From contig JAWKIO010000005.1 in the NCBI GenBank assembly GCA_041394265.1, positions 620,001 to 684,000 on the forward strand: 64,000 nucleotides of DNA. The letters are read 5' to 3'. This document shows positions 45,817-53,379 of the stretch, piece after piece (within the stretch, counting starts at the first letter, position 1; every line of letters starts with the position of its first letter). A program made the position numbers and the translations under genes. The stretch comes from Acidimicrobiales bacterium (GTDB taxonomy: Bacteria > Actinomycetota > Acidimicrobiia > Acidimicrobiales > SZUA-35). Below the pieces are notes generated by a model. It did no database searches. It was given only the letters and a program-made list of their open reading frames with translations, and had not been told where the DNA came from.

Positions 45817-46485
45817 GTGACCGACCCGCTGCCGACCACACGACTCCCGCTCCTCCTGGTGCACGGGGGTCTGTACGACGACATGACGGCGGTGGCGTTC
45901 TGGACGGCGACGGGTGTCACGCCCGCGCTCGATCGACACATCGTCGTCTACACCGCCGAAGATCGGCCGGACCAGCCCTCCACCTGGTCCGACGAGGCGG
46001 GCGCGCTCGCCGAGATCATCGACCGGCAAGGCTGGCGAGAGGTCGCCGTGGTGGCAGCATCCAACGGCTGTTCGGCTGCGCTGCGCCTTGCGGTCGACCG
46101 TCCCGATCTCGTGGCTCGGCTCGTCCTCGCGTGGCCGGCCACCGCCGGCGATCCGGTCAGCGACGCATTGATCGGCCACCAGATCGACGAACTCGGACCC
46201 GAGGGCGCAACCGAGTCGCTTCTCAGCGGTCAGACGATCCGAGGACTGAGCGACGCCGAAATCGCCACGATCGACGTCGACGCCGTGGTGTGGCCCACGA
46301 TCCCCGAGAACCAGTTCCACCAGGGCTCGACCGTCAGTGCGCTGGTTGGACTCCTGCGTCGCCCGCTCCTCATGGGCGGCAGCCCCGAGGCCGTACACGC
46401 CGGCTTTGCGCCGTTCCTCGACTCGTTCGTCTCGATGTTGGTCGAGGTGTCGATCCTCGACGACGACGATCAGGCCGGACGCTGA
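45817..46485 (+). CDS. alpha/beta-fold hydrolase
   Basis: A 222-residue protein starting at GTG 45817, 24 bases from the divergent pdtaS start. LPLLLVHGGLYDDM gives the oxyanion region and VVAASNGCSAALRLA the nucleophile elbow with Ser in A-x-S-N-G. The expected late His is less obvious (HAGFAPF is a candidate), so catalytic function is probable but unproven. Substrate unknown. It ends two bases before the convergent MocR stop. Confidence 0.72.
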   Translation: MTDPLPTTRLPLLLVHGGLYDDMTAVAFWTATGVTPALDRHIVVYTAEDRPDQPSTWSDEAGALAEIIDRQGWREVAVVAASNGCSAALRLAVDRPDLVARLVLAWPATAGDPVSDALIGHQIDELGPEGATESLLSGQTIRGLSDAEIATIDVDAVVWPTIPENQFHQGSTVSALVGLLRRPLLMGGSPEAVHAGFAPFLDSFVSMLVEVSILDDDDQAGR

Positions 46486-46486
46486 C

Positions 46487-47965
46487 TCACACCAGCGACG
46501 CGGTTGCCAGCTCGCTCGTCATCGGCGACGCCACCATCCCGGGTTCGTAGGCCGCCCAGGCAGCAGCGAGTCGCCGGACTGCCTCTTCGATCTGCGCCGG
46601 AGGGTTGGTGTACGGGAGGCGAAGGTGATCGTCGACGTAGGACGACGAGGCGAACTCGCGACTTCCGGCCACGCTCACACCGAATCTCGCCGCAAAGCGG
46701 GCGAAGTCCGACGCCGCACCTTCCGGCAACTCGACCCACGTCACGAGTCCGCCCCGCACCGGATGCTGGCGCCAGGTCGGGAGTTGGGCCGAGAGTGCAT
46801 CGGCGAGGACACGAGAGCGGTGCTCGAGTTGCGCCACCCGGTCGGCGCGGATGCGATCGAAGTTCTCGAGGACGGCAAGCGCCATGAGTTGGGACGGCAG
46901 CGGGGCGAACAGGTCCATGGCCGCCTTGCGCGCCCGCAGTTGGTGGATGGCCTGGGCGTCGGCCCGCACCCAGCCGATACGTAGCCCGGGCCACGCCACC
47001 TTGTTGATCGAATCCGCAACGAAGTTGACGCCATCGGGGCGGCAGGCGGCCAACGGCGGCGCCACGTGGTGGTCGAAGGCCAGTGATGCCACGACCCGAT
47101 CTTCGAGGAGCGGTACGCCGTAGTCGGCGGCAGCATCGGCGACGAGCGGCCGACGATGGGCAGCGAGCCGCGACCCGGTCGGATTGTGATGGTGCGGGTT
47201 GAGAGCGATCAGTGTCGGACGCAGCCGATCGATCGACGCGATCAGATCGTCGACCACGATGCCGTCGTGGTCCATTGCGACCCCGTGCACCCGAGCGCCA
47301 CGCGACCGGACGAGGTCGACCAGGCCCGGCCAGGTGGTCGATTCGGTCAGCACGACATCGCCCGGGCGCACCACCAAGTCGACCAGCAGGGCCACCGCCT
47401 GCTGCGCACCGTTGGTGACCACGATCTGTTCGGCCGTAGTGGGCAGACCGTTGCGGGTGAAGTGCTCGGCGATGGCCACGCGCAGCGGAGCGAGTCCGGC
47501 CGGTTCCGACGAGTCGAGAAGCTCCGGCCGGGCGTCGAGGCGTACCTGTTGGATCACGTCGAACACGATGGGAGTGATCTGATTGACGGCCAACAGCATG
47601 TCGATCGAATGGCGGCGAGTGTCGAAGAGCGAGTCGCTGAGACGAGGCTCATCGAGCGCCCGATACGACGCACTGCTCGCAACCACTCGGGTGCCGCTCC
47701 CCTGCCGACGCTGCACCGCGCCGAGTTCGGACAGCTTCTCGTAGGACGCAACGACCGTTCCTCGCGACACCGAGAGCTCGGCCGCCAGCGACCGCTCGGC
47801 CGGGAGCAGATCGCCATCACCGAGCACGCCCTCATCGATGAGCGTCGCAATCGCCGACGCCAGCTGGAGATAGAGCGGGCCATCGCCACCGGACCACGGC
47901 CCCAACCGGTGGCTCAGCTCGTTTGCGTCCAATTTCCGGGCATTGGCACTCGATCTCGCCGACAT
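46487..47965 (-). CDS. MocR-family regulator (GntR helix-turn-helix fused to aminotransferase)
   Basis: A 492-residue fusion. Residues 20-95 form a GntR winged helix (GPLYLQLASAIATLIDEGVL, LPAERSLAAELSVSRGTVVA, RRQGSGTRVV). The rest is a fold-type-I aminotransferase domain: VTNGAQQAVALLVDLVV, LNPHHHNPTGSRL and the PLP-lysine segment DSINKVAWPGLRIGW. MocR proteins sense PLP or amino-acid aldimines, for example PdxR and GabR. The start MSARSSANARK at 47965 overlaps a TGGAC-type motif, and further copies lie in the divergent promoter, suggesting autoregulation. Confidence 0.88.
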   Translation of the reverse strand: MSARSSANARKLDANELSHRLGPWSGGDGPLYLQLASAIATLIDEGVLGDGDLLPAERSLAAELSVSRGTVVASYEKLSELGAVQRRQGSGTRVVASSASYRALDEPRLSDSLFDTRRHSIDMLLAVNQITPIVFDVIQQVRLDARPELLDSSEPAGLAPLRVAIAEHFTRNGLPTTAEQIVVTNGAQQAVALLVDLVVRPGDVVLTESTTWPGLVDLVRSRGARVHGVAMDHDGIVVDDLIASIDRLRPTLIALNPHHHNPTGSRLAAHRRPLVADAAADYGVPLLEDRVVASLAFDHHVAPPLAACRPDGVNFVADSINKVAWPGLRIGWVRADAQAIHQLRARKAAMDLFAPLPSQLMALAVLENFDRIRADRVAQLEHRSRVLADALSAQLPTWRQHPVRGGLVTWVELPEGAASDFARFAARFGVSVAGSREFASSSYVDDHLRLPYTNPPAQIEEAVRRLAAAWAAYEPGMVASPMTSELATASLV

Positions 47966-48033
47966 GGTCCACGACACTAGTCCAATGATCACGAACGCTC
48001 CTGCGCCAATCGACCAACATTGGACCATTGATC
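47965..48033. promoter_or_regulatory. three TGGAC-type motifs at the MocR promoter
   Basis: TGGACCA on the minus strand (47965-47971), ATTGGACT on the minus strand (47979-47986) and ATTGGACCATTGATC on the plus strand (48019-48033). PdxR/MocR operators commonly consist of two or three TGGAC-like boxes in direct and inverted order. The central and outer copies also share the ATGATC/TTGATC extension. Confidence 0.5.
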
Positions 48034-48416
48034 GGTCGAACGATCTCGACGCCATCCCACCGATGACGGCACGCGACATCGCTCGGATCCTCGGTTCGCT
48101 TCCCATCGCACGTCTGGCGGGATGGCAGCACGAACTCGCCACGGTGCTGACCGATCTGGCCGACGACGCCGGTCTCCCGTGCCCGTTCGATCGGCACGAC
48201 CCCGCCGTCGTCCTCCTCCGGGCGCTCGGCCTGCTGGCGACACACGCGCCGCACGCCGCCAGCCCACTGGCTCGCCAACTCGCCGATGCGCTCGCCCTCG
48301 CCGTTCAGCCGAACTCCACCCCCGCTGTTCAGCCGAACTCCACCCCCGCTGTTCAGCCGAACAGTGCCGACAAGTCGCTGGCATCCACCAACGAACCCGC
48401 AGTCCACAGCACCTGA
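47985..48416 (+). CDS. hypothetical protein with C-terminal VQPNSTPA repeats
   Basis: About 143 residues if started at ATG 47985; ATG 48063 (MTARDIARILGS) is an alternative. I do not recognise the family. A helical, Ala/Leu-rich body (IARLAGWQHELATVLTDLAD, VVLLRALGLLATHA) ends in two and a half copies of an 8-residue Pro/Asn/Ser repeat. The last 64 bases overlap the convergent arsA-like gene. Divergent from the MocR gene across the TGGAC motifs, so it could be the regulated target; otherwise it might be spurious. Confidence 0.4.
   Translation: MITNAPAPIDQHWTIDRSNDLDAIPPMTARDIARILGSLPIARLAGWQHELATVLTDLADDAGLPCPFDRHDPAVVLLRALGLLATHAPHAASPLARQLADALALAVQPNSTPAVQPNSTPAVQPNSADKSLASTNEPAVHST
48303..48362 (+). 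repeat. 24-bp tandem repeat in the hypothetical gene
   Basis: Two identical 24-bp units (48303-48326, 48327-48350) and a partial third that diverges after GTTCAGCCGAAC. Each holds the inverted repeat GTTC-agcc-GAAC and codes VQPNSTPA. The third copy lies inside the 3' end of the convergent ATPase gene. Confidence 0.9.
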
Positions 48417-49444
48417 TGCGTGGGCCCGATCGCCGCCGGGGCCGCAGCGTCGGCCTCGGCGGTATCGCGCAGCGTTCGGACGGCGTCACGCAGCGTGCGA
48501 TGACCGATCGCATCGATCGCCGCATCGTCGAGTGCTCGCACCGAAGGGTCGAGGGTGCGATTCACGATCGTGAGCGCCGGCGGATGGCCACGCCGACGCA
48601 GCTCGGCGGCCAGTTCGGTGCCACGTGCCCGGGGCACCGCCTCGGGAGTCTGCACCACCACGTAGCGGGTGTCGGGATCCGACAACCGCCGCTTCACCGC
48701 TCGGGCACGTCGGGCAAAGCCGGGCTGGAGACTCGAGAACAGCCAGAAGAACTCGGCGATCTGCTCGAGGAAGGGGCCGCCGAGCAGCCGCTCGGCCACC
48801 ACCAGGAACGGCTTGGCTGCCACCCGCACCATGCGCGTGCGATAGGGAGCCGTGAGCCAGGTCAGCAACCGGCTGCCGAAGAACTCGAGCATGCGGTCCG
48901 GAGCGTCGAGTACGTCGAGCGCATGGACCGACGGCGGGGTGTCAATGACCACGAGGTCGTAGTCGTCCTGATCGGCAAGGTCGACGAGTCGGTCGAGCGC
49001 GATGTAGTCGTGGCTCTGCACGAAGCGGGTGGTGAGGGTCTGGTAGAGCTCGTTGTCGAGCAGTCCGTCGCGTGTTGCGTTGTCGGGCGCGTGGCGTCGC
49101 ACCAGTCGGTCCCAACTCTGCTCCATGTCGACCATCACGGCCCACATGGCACCCGCCCCGCCGTCGTGGTCGGCGGTCGGGCCCAGGGGAACGCTCATCG
49201 GCACCTCGGCGACACCCCCCGCCCCCGACTCGCCCACCCCCAGCGCATCGGCCAAGCGCCGTGCGGGGTCGACCGTCACCACCAACGCTCGGCGTCCGTG
49301 CTCGATCGCGGCGCGAGCTGCCATGGCCGCGGCCAGGGTGGTCTTGCCGACCCCTCCCGGCCCGACGACGACCACCACCTTGGCCTCGGCGAGCAGCCGA
49401 TCGAGCGTGGACGCATCGCGAGTGGCGACGTCGTTCGCGCTCAC
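48353..49444 (-). CDS. ArsA/Get3-like ATPase, Rv3680-type subunit
   Basis: A 363-residue P-loop ATPase starting at GTG 49444. The Walker A is GPGGVGKTT (28-36): the P-loop Lys34 is present but the signature lysine of deviant Walker A proteins is Pro29. VVTVDPARRLADALGV (switch I-like), VVIDTPPSVHALDVLDAPDR (switch II) and LFSSLQPGFARRARAVKRRL follow. The sequence layout matches the mycobacterial Rv3680 subunit of a heteromeric Get3-like complex. Its start overlaps the HAD gene stop (GTGA), and the partner subunit is the next gene beyond. Confidence 0.85.
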   Translation of the reverse strand: MSANDVATRDASTLDRLLAEAKVVVVVGPGGVGKTTLAAAMAARAAIEHGRRALVVTVDPARRLADALGVGESGAGGVAEVPMSVPLGPTADHDGGAGAMWAVMVDMEQSWDRLVRRHAPDNATRDGLLDNELYQTLTTRFVQSHDYIALDRLVDLADQDDYDLVVIDTPPSVHALDVLDAPDRMLEFFGSRLLTWLTAPYRTRMVRVAAKPFLVVAERLLGGPFLEQIAEFFWLFSSLQPGFARRARAVKRRLSDPDTRYVVVQTPEAVPRARGTELAAELRRRGHPPALTIVNRTLDPSVRALDDAAIDAIGHRTLRDAVRTLRDTAEADAAAPAAIGPTHQVLWTAGSLVDASDLSALFG

Positions 49445-50913
49445 GTGTCGTCACCCACTCCGCCGGTGTCGTCGGCCCCGTGCGCGTCGACCCCCTGGCC
49501 GTCGTCGAACAACGGGCTGGCGTCGTGCGGCAACGAGCCCCGAGCCGCCCGGAGGTAGGCGTAGGGCGTCACGTGCCGGAAGTTCGACACGCGTGAGAGG
49601 TAGACGTCGGCGTACCGCTCGACCTGGCGGGCGAACAGGCTCTTGTCGTTCCCGGCTCGCATGAGCGGCCCCCAGTTCGGGTTGCCCAGCTGGGTGGCCG
49701 CCTTGGCCAGCGGCGCCACCTCGCCGTCGAGACGGGTGGCGTCGGCGCCGGCTCCGGCGAGCGACCGTTCGATGTCGACGATCGGGTCGCCGCTGGCGAT
49801 GGCTCGCCGCCGCTCCATGCGCAGCGTGGCCTGACGTTGTTCGACGGCGACCTTCTGCCGCATCAGCTCAATGAGCTGGCGCTCCTGGGGAGCGAAGGCG
49901 ATGGCGTCGTCGACCTCGGCTTCGAGCTCCCGTGAGATCAGGGCGGTGCGCCAGCGCAGGATGTCCTTGGTCACGTGCACGTCGCCGAACAGGTGGTCGC
50001 CGACGTAGAGCATCTGGGCCGGCGTCAGACCCGACCACTCCTCGACCAGTCGAGCATGCCCCCCGAAGTACACCTCGCCCTTGATCAATGGTCCGAAGTG
50101 CGGCTGCAGCAGCGAACGCTCCTCGTCGACCACTCGGTAGATCGGGTCACGATCGGCGAAGAACCGAGGCTTGGCGGCCGAGACGATCACGAGATCGAAC
50201 AGGTCGCGCCACGTGGTGCCCTCGGCACAGTACGCGTCGATCGCTCGGGCCATGGTGGCTCGGGTGTAGGCCCAGTCGGAGTTGGTGATCAGGACGATCT
50301 TCTTGCCCGCCAGCCGCTGGTCGACGATCGTCGGCACGATCTCGGGGTTCGGGTCGATGAAGCGTTCCGGGTCGGCCAGGATCTCGGCCTTGAGCATGCC
50401 CTCGGCATGGGCCCAGCCGAGGGCGTCGTCGATCTGCCAGTAGAGGTCGTGGTAGCTCATGACACCCGGAAGTCGACCCGCATCGTGCTGGTCGACGAGC
50501 TGGGTCCACAGCGCGGCCCGGCTCAGCTCGAACAGGGTGTTCATGAATTCGAACCGCTCCGACGACAGTTCGACGACCGTCTCGGCGTAGGCCTCGCGTT
50601 GGGAGTCGAAGTCGAGCAGATGTGTGCCGTGCAGCGCCCGCACCACGTAGCCGAAGCGGGTGGCCTTGACCAGGTTGCCGGTCGCCAGATCGAACACGAG
50701 GCCCAGCGTGAAGCGTTCGGGCTCGAAGATCAGATCGTCGACCGGCCACCCCCGCGCCGCGAGTCGAGATCGGGCGTGCTCGAACGCGCTGCGTTCCCAC
50801 TCCTCGACCCGGTAATGGACCAGGGTGTAGTCCATGTCGTAGCCGATCACCTTGACCGAGCGGAGGTTGAGCGTGCGGTTGCAGAAGATCCCGGTGGCGG
50901 GTGGGTGACTCAC
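49441..50913 (-). CDS. HAD-superfamily 5'-nucleotidase (cytosolic nucleotidase II-like)
   Basis: A 490-residue HAD hydrolase starting at GTG 50913. The DxDxT motif is GYDMDYTLVHY, motif II is KIVLITNSDW, the conserved Lys lies near VSAAKPRFF, and motif IV is MLYVGDHLFGDV. These fit the HAD-IG 5'-nucleotidase family related to eukaryotic purine nucleotidase cN-II, which dephosphorylates IMP/GMP. The C-terminal 40 residues are acidic and disordered. It overlaps both neighbouring ArsA-like genes by four bases, an unusual insertion into that gene pair. Confidence 0.85.
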   Translation of the reverse strand: MSHPPATGIFCNRTLNLRSVKVIGYDMDYTLVHYRVEEWERSAFEHARSRLAARGWPVDDLIFEPERFTLGLVFDLATGNLVKATRFGYVVRALHGTHLLDFDSQREAYAETVVELSSERFEFMNTLFELSRAALWTQLVDQHDAGRLPGVMSYHDLYWQIDDALGWAHAEGMLKAEILADPERFIDPNPEIVPTIVDQRLAGKKIVLITNSDWAYTRATMARAIDAYCAEGTTWRDLFDLVIVSAAKPRFFADRDPIYRVVDEERSLLQPHFGPLIKGEVYFGGHARLVEEWSGLTPAQMLYVGDHLFGDVHVTKDILRWRTALISRELEAEVDDAIAFAPQERQLIELMRQKVAVEQRQATLRMERRRAIASGDPIVDIERSLAGAGADATRLDGEVAPLAKAATQLGNPNWGPLMRAGNDKSLFARQVERYADVYLSRVSNFRHVTPYAYLRAARGSLPHDASPLFDDGQGVDAHGADDTGGVGDDT

Positions 50914-51881
50914 GGTGCGCTCCTCGTCGTTGCGGTGGTCGGTGCCTCGCCCGCGTCCGGAGCACCGGAACGCCCTGCCACTGCGGCGCTACCGCGCCCT
51001 GCCGCCTCGGCGATGGCCGCCACCATGTCGTCGACCGGACGATCACTCTCGGCCACTCGGATGATCGGGAGTCCGAGTGCACCCAGCCGGGCCAGGCCGG
51101 TGCGGGCTTCCTCGGACCGCTCGGCGACCACTCGTCCCGCCAGCCCGAGCGCTCCACGCAGCTCGCCAGCCTCGGCCATCGCCTTGGGTCCGAGGAGCGG
51201 TGGCATCCGATTGGCGACGATGCCGACGACGTCGACGGCGGTGGTGCTCACCAGTCGTTGGTGCAGCTCGAGGAGTTCGGTGACCGGGAGCTCCTCGGTG
51301 GTGGTGACGAGCACGACCCCGGTCTGTGCCGGGTCGGCCAGGATCGCTTCGACCCATCTCGTCTGCTCGGCGAGCGGACCGACCCCGATGAGTCGCGCAA
51401 GATTCGCCGGCGCGTTCAGCAGCTCGACCACGTGCCCGGTCGCCGGAGCGTCGACGACGACGGCCCGCCAGTCCCCTTCTCGAACCTCCCAGGCGATCTT
51501 GCCGATGGTGAGGATCTCGCGCACGCCGGGTGCGGCCGTGGCGACGTAGTCGAAGATCTTCGCCAGTGGCCCCAACCGACTCGGCGGGATGGGGAACTTC
51601 ATGTAGATCTTCAGGTACTCGTCGAGCGCAGCCTCGGTGTCGAGTTCGAGGCACTCGACGCCGGGGACCGACGGTCCGAGCGCCGCGGCGAGCCCGCCGT
51701 CGGCGATCGAGTCGACGGCGAGGACTCCTCGACCGGCTCGTATGATCTCACCCGCAGCCGCAGCGTCGGCCCGGTGTCGGGCGAGCGCGGCGGCGAACGA
51801 CGACCGGCCGACCCCGCCCTTGCCGGCGACGATCAGCAGGCGCCGATCGAGGTCAGGCGCCGAAGCCGATGCGACGCTCAG
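50910..51881 (-). CDS. ArsA/Get3-like ATPase, Rv3679-type subunit, with non-canonical start
   Basis: About 323 residues if started at CTG 51881. The open frame runs from the stop at 51954-51956 with no ATG, GTG or TTG before the P-loop. CTG 51881 has AAGGA five bases upstream and is the best start. The P-loop is GKGGVGRSS (20-28): the signature lysine is kept but the P-loop lysine is Arg26. EYLKIYMKFP, ATAAPGVREILTIGKI and VVVDAPATGHVVELL match the mycobacterial Rv3679 subunit. Starting at the internal ATG 51602 would delete the nucleotide site. It overlaps DUF3107 by 29 bases. Confidence 0.78.
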   Translation of the reverse strand: MSVASASAPDLDRRLLIVAGKGGVGRSSFAAALARHRADAAAAGEIIRAGRGVLAVDSIADGGLAAALGPSVPGVECLELDTEAALDEYLKIYMKFPIPPSRLGPLAKIFDYVATAAPGVREILTIGKIAWEVREGDWRAVVVDAPATGHVVELLNAPANLARLIGVGPLAEQTRWVEAILADPAQTGVVLVTTTEELPVTELLELHQRLVSTTAVDVVGIVANRMPPLLGPKAMAEAGELRGALGLAGRVVAERSEEARTGLARLGALGLPIIRVAESDRPVDDMVAAIAEAAGRGSAAVAGRSGAPDAGEAPTTATTRSAP

Positions 51882-52086
51882 CGTCGTCCTTGCCGATCTC
51901 GACGAAGGCGACCCGTGCCACCGGCACGGCGACGTCCTTGCCTCGCTTGTCGGTCAGCCAGAGCACGCCGCTGTCTGCTCCGAGCGACGCATCGATCTCG
52001 GCCTTGAGCGCCGCCCGATCGGTATCGTCGCTCATCTCGAGTTCGATGACCGACGCACTCTGGGCGATGCCGATGCGGATGTCCAT
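51853..52086 (-). CDS. DUF3107 family protein
   Basis: A 77-residue protein starting MDIRIGIAQSASVIELEMSD at ATG 52086, with GGAGG seven bases upstream. The beta-strand/helix alternation and the ending FVEIGKDDAERRIGFG match actinobacterial DUF3107. Function is unknown. Its 3' end overlaps the start of the Rv3679-like gene, so it heads a four-gene overlapping operon (DUF3107, ATPase, HAD nucleotidase, ATPase). Confidence 0.85.
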   Translation of the reverse strand: MDIRIGIAQSASVIELEMSDDTDRAALKAEIDASLGADSGVLWLTDKRGKDVAVPVARVAFVEIGKDDAERRIGFGA

Positions 52087-52142
52087 GACCAAGCCTCCAA
52101 CGATGTTCGTGCCGGTTCGCCGACGGCTCCGAACCTATCCGC

Positions 52143-53282
52143 TCAGATGACCCGCAGCTCGCTTCGGTAGCGACGCTTGGGTGCGAGCTCGGTGTCGAGG
52201 CGTTCGGCCAGGGCAAGGAACATGGCACCGGCCTCGGTGTCGGGCTTGGAGGCGATGGGGTCGCCGTCGTCGCCGCCCTCACGCAGCTGGGGCACCAGCG
52301 GGATGTTGCCGAGCATCGGGACCTCGAGCTGGTCGGCCAACTCCTGGCCGCCGCCGGACCCGAAGATCTCGTAGCGCTTGCCGTCGTCGCCGGTGAACCA
52401 GCTCATGTTCTCGATGACGCCGGCGACGGTGATGTTCACCTTGTGGGCCATGTAGGCCGCACGCTGGGCGACCTTCTGCGCTGCCGGCTGCGGGGTGGTG
52501 ACCACGATCAACTCGGCCCGCGGCAGGAACTGCGAGATCGACAGCGAGATGTCGCCGGTGCCGGGCGGGAGATCGACCAGGAGGTAGTCGGGTTCGTCCC
52601 AGAAGACGTCGGTGAGGAACTGCTCGAGCGCCTTGTGCAGCATCGGGCCACGCCAGATCACCGGCTGGTTCTCCTCGACGAAGAAGCCCATCGAGATGCA
52701 GCTCACGCCGTGGGCGACCGGAGGGACGATCATCTCGTCGATGATGGTGGGATCACGATCGACGCCGAGCATGCGCGGGATCGAGAACCCCCAGACGTCG
52801 GCGTCGACGACGGCGACCTTCTTGCCGATGGCGGCGAGCGCCACGGCGAGATTGGTGGTGACCGAGCTCTTGCCCACGCCGCCCTTGCCGGAGGCGATCA
52901 ACAGGACGCGGGTGCGGTTGTCGGGATCGGCGAACGGGATGGCCCGGCCCTCGGCGTGGCCGTGGGCCTGCTGCGAACCGGCGGTGGCGCCGGGATCGCC
53001 GTGGAGCGCAACCCGCACGGCCTGGCGTTGTTCGTCGGTCATGACGCCGAACTCGATGTTGACCGACTCGGCTCCGTCGAGCGCCAGCACGGCGTCGGTG
53101 ACCCGGCGGTCGATCTCGGCCCGCAGCGGACAGCCGGCGACGGTGAGGTCGATGCCGACGGTGACGACCGGGAGCGAGATGTCGATGCCACGAACCATGC
53201 CGAGATCGACGATCGAACGGTGCAGCTCGGGGTCTTCGACCGGACGCAGGGCGTCGATCACCATCTCTTGGCTCAGACTCAC
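52143..53282 (-). CDS. mrp: Mrp/NBP35-family P-loop ATPase, iron-sulfur carrier
   Basis: A 379-residue protein starting at GTG 53282 behind GAGGAG. Residues 1-90 are a MIP18/DUF59 domain (VIDALRPVEDPELHRSIVDL, VAGCPLRAEI). The ATPase has IASGKGGVGKSSVTTNLA (deviant Walker A at 132-140), VVDADVWGFSIPRML and LVDLPPGTGDISLS. The CxxC found in many bacterial Mrp/ApbC proteins after ENMS is absent (ENMSWFTGDDGKRYEIFG), as in mycobacterial Mrp. It would deliver Fe-S clusters. Divergent from the SufR-like gene. Confidence 0.9.
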   Translation of the reverse strand: MSLSQEMVIDALRPVEDPELHRSIVDLGMVRGIDISLPVVTVGIDLTVAGCPLRAEIDRRVTDAVLALDGAESVNIEFGVMTDEQRQAVRVALHGDPGATAGSQQAHGHAEGRAIPFADPDNRTRVLLIASGKGGVGKSSVTTNLAVALAAIGKKVAVVDADVWGFSIPRMLGVDRDPTIIDEMIVPPVAHGVSCISMGFFVEENQPVIWRGPMLHKALEQFLTDVFWDEPDYLLVDLPPGTGDISLSISQFLPRAELIVVTTPQPAAQKVAQRAAYMAHKVNITVAGVIENMSWFTGDDGKRYEIFGSGGGQELADQLEVPMLGNIPLVPQLREGGDDGDPIASKPDTEAGAMFLALAERLDTELAPKRRYRSELRVI

Positions 53283-53335
53283 AGGGGCTCCTCGGCGGTG
53301 GTTGTCGGGCAGTCGTGGATTCGTCGGCTCATGAT

Positions 53336-53358
53336 TTCTCCTATCCACATAGGGAGAA
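53336..53358. promoter_or_regulatory. palindrome in the mrp / sufR-like divergent promoter
   Basis: TTCTCCTAT (53336-53344) and ATAGGGAGAA (53349-53358) form an inverted repeat with one unpaired base and a 4-base centre, in an AT-richer stretch 22 bases before the regulator start. A plausible operator for the adjacent Fe-S regulator acting in both directions. Confidence 0.55.
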
Positions 53359-53379
53359 TTCGTTTTGTAGGCTAGCGAG

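Noticed and set aside
51602..51604. ATG 51602 as start of the Rv3679-like ATPase
   Set aside because: It would remove the P-loop and about 90 conserved residues that are clearly coded upstream in the same frame.
51043..51654. Alternative frame of about 200 codons within the Rv3679-like gene
   Set aside because: Arg/Gly-rich with no motifs; the other frame carries the P-loop and switch motifs.
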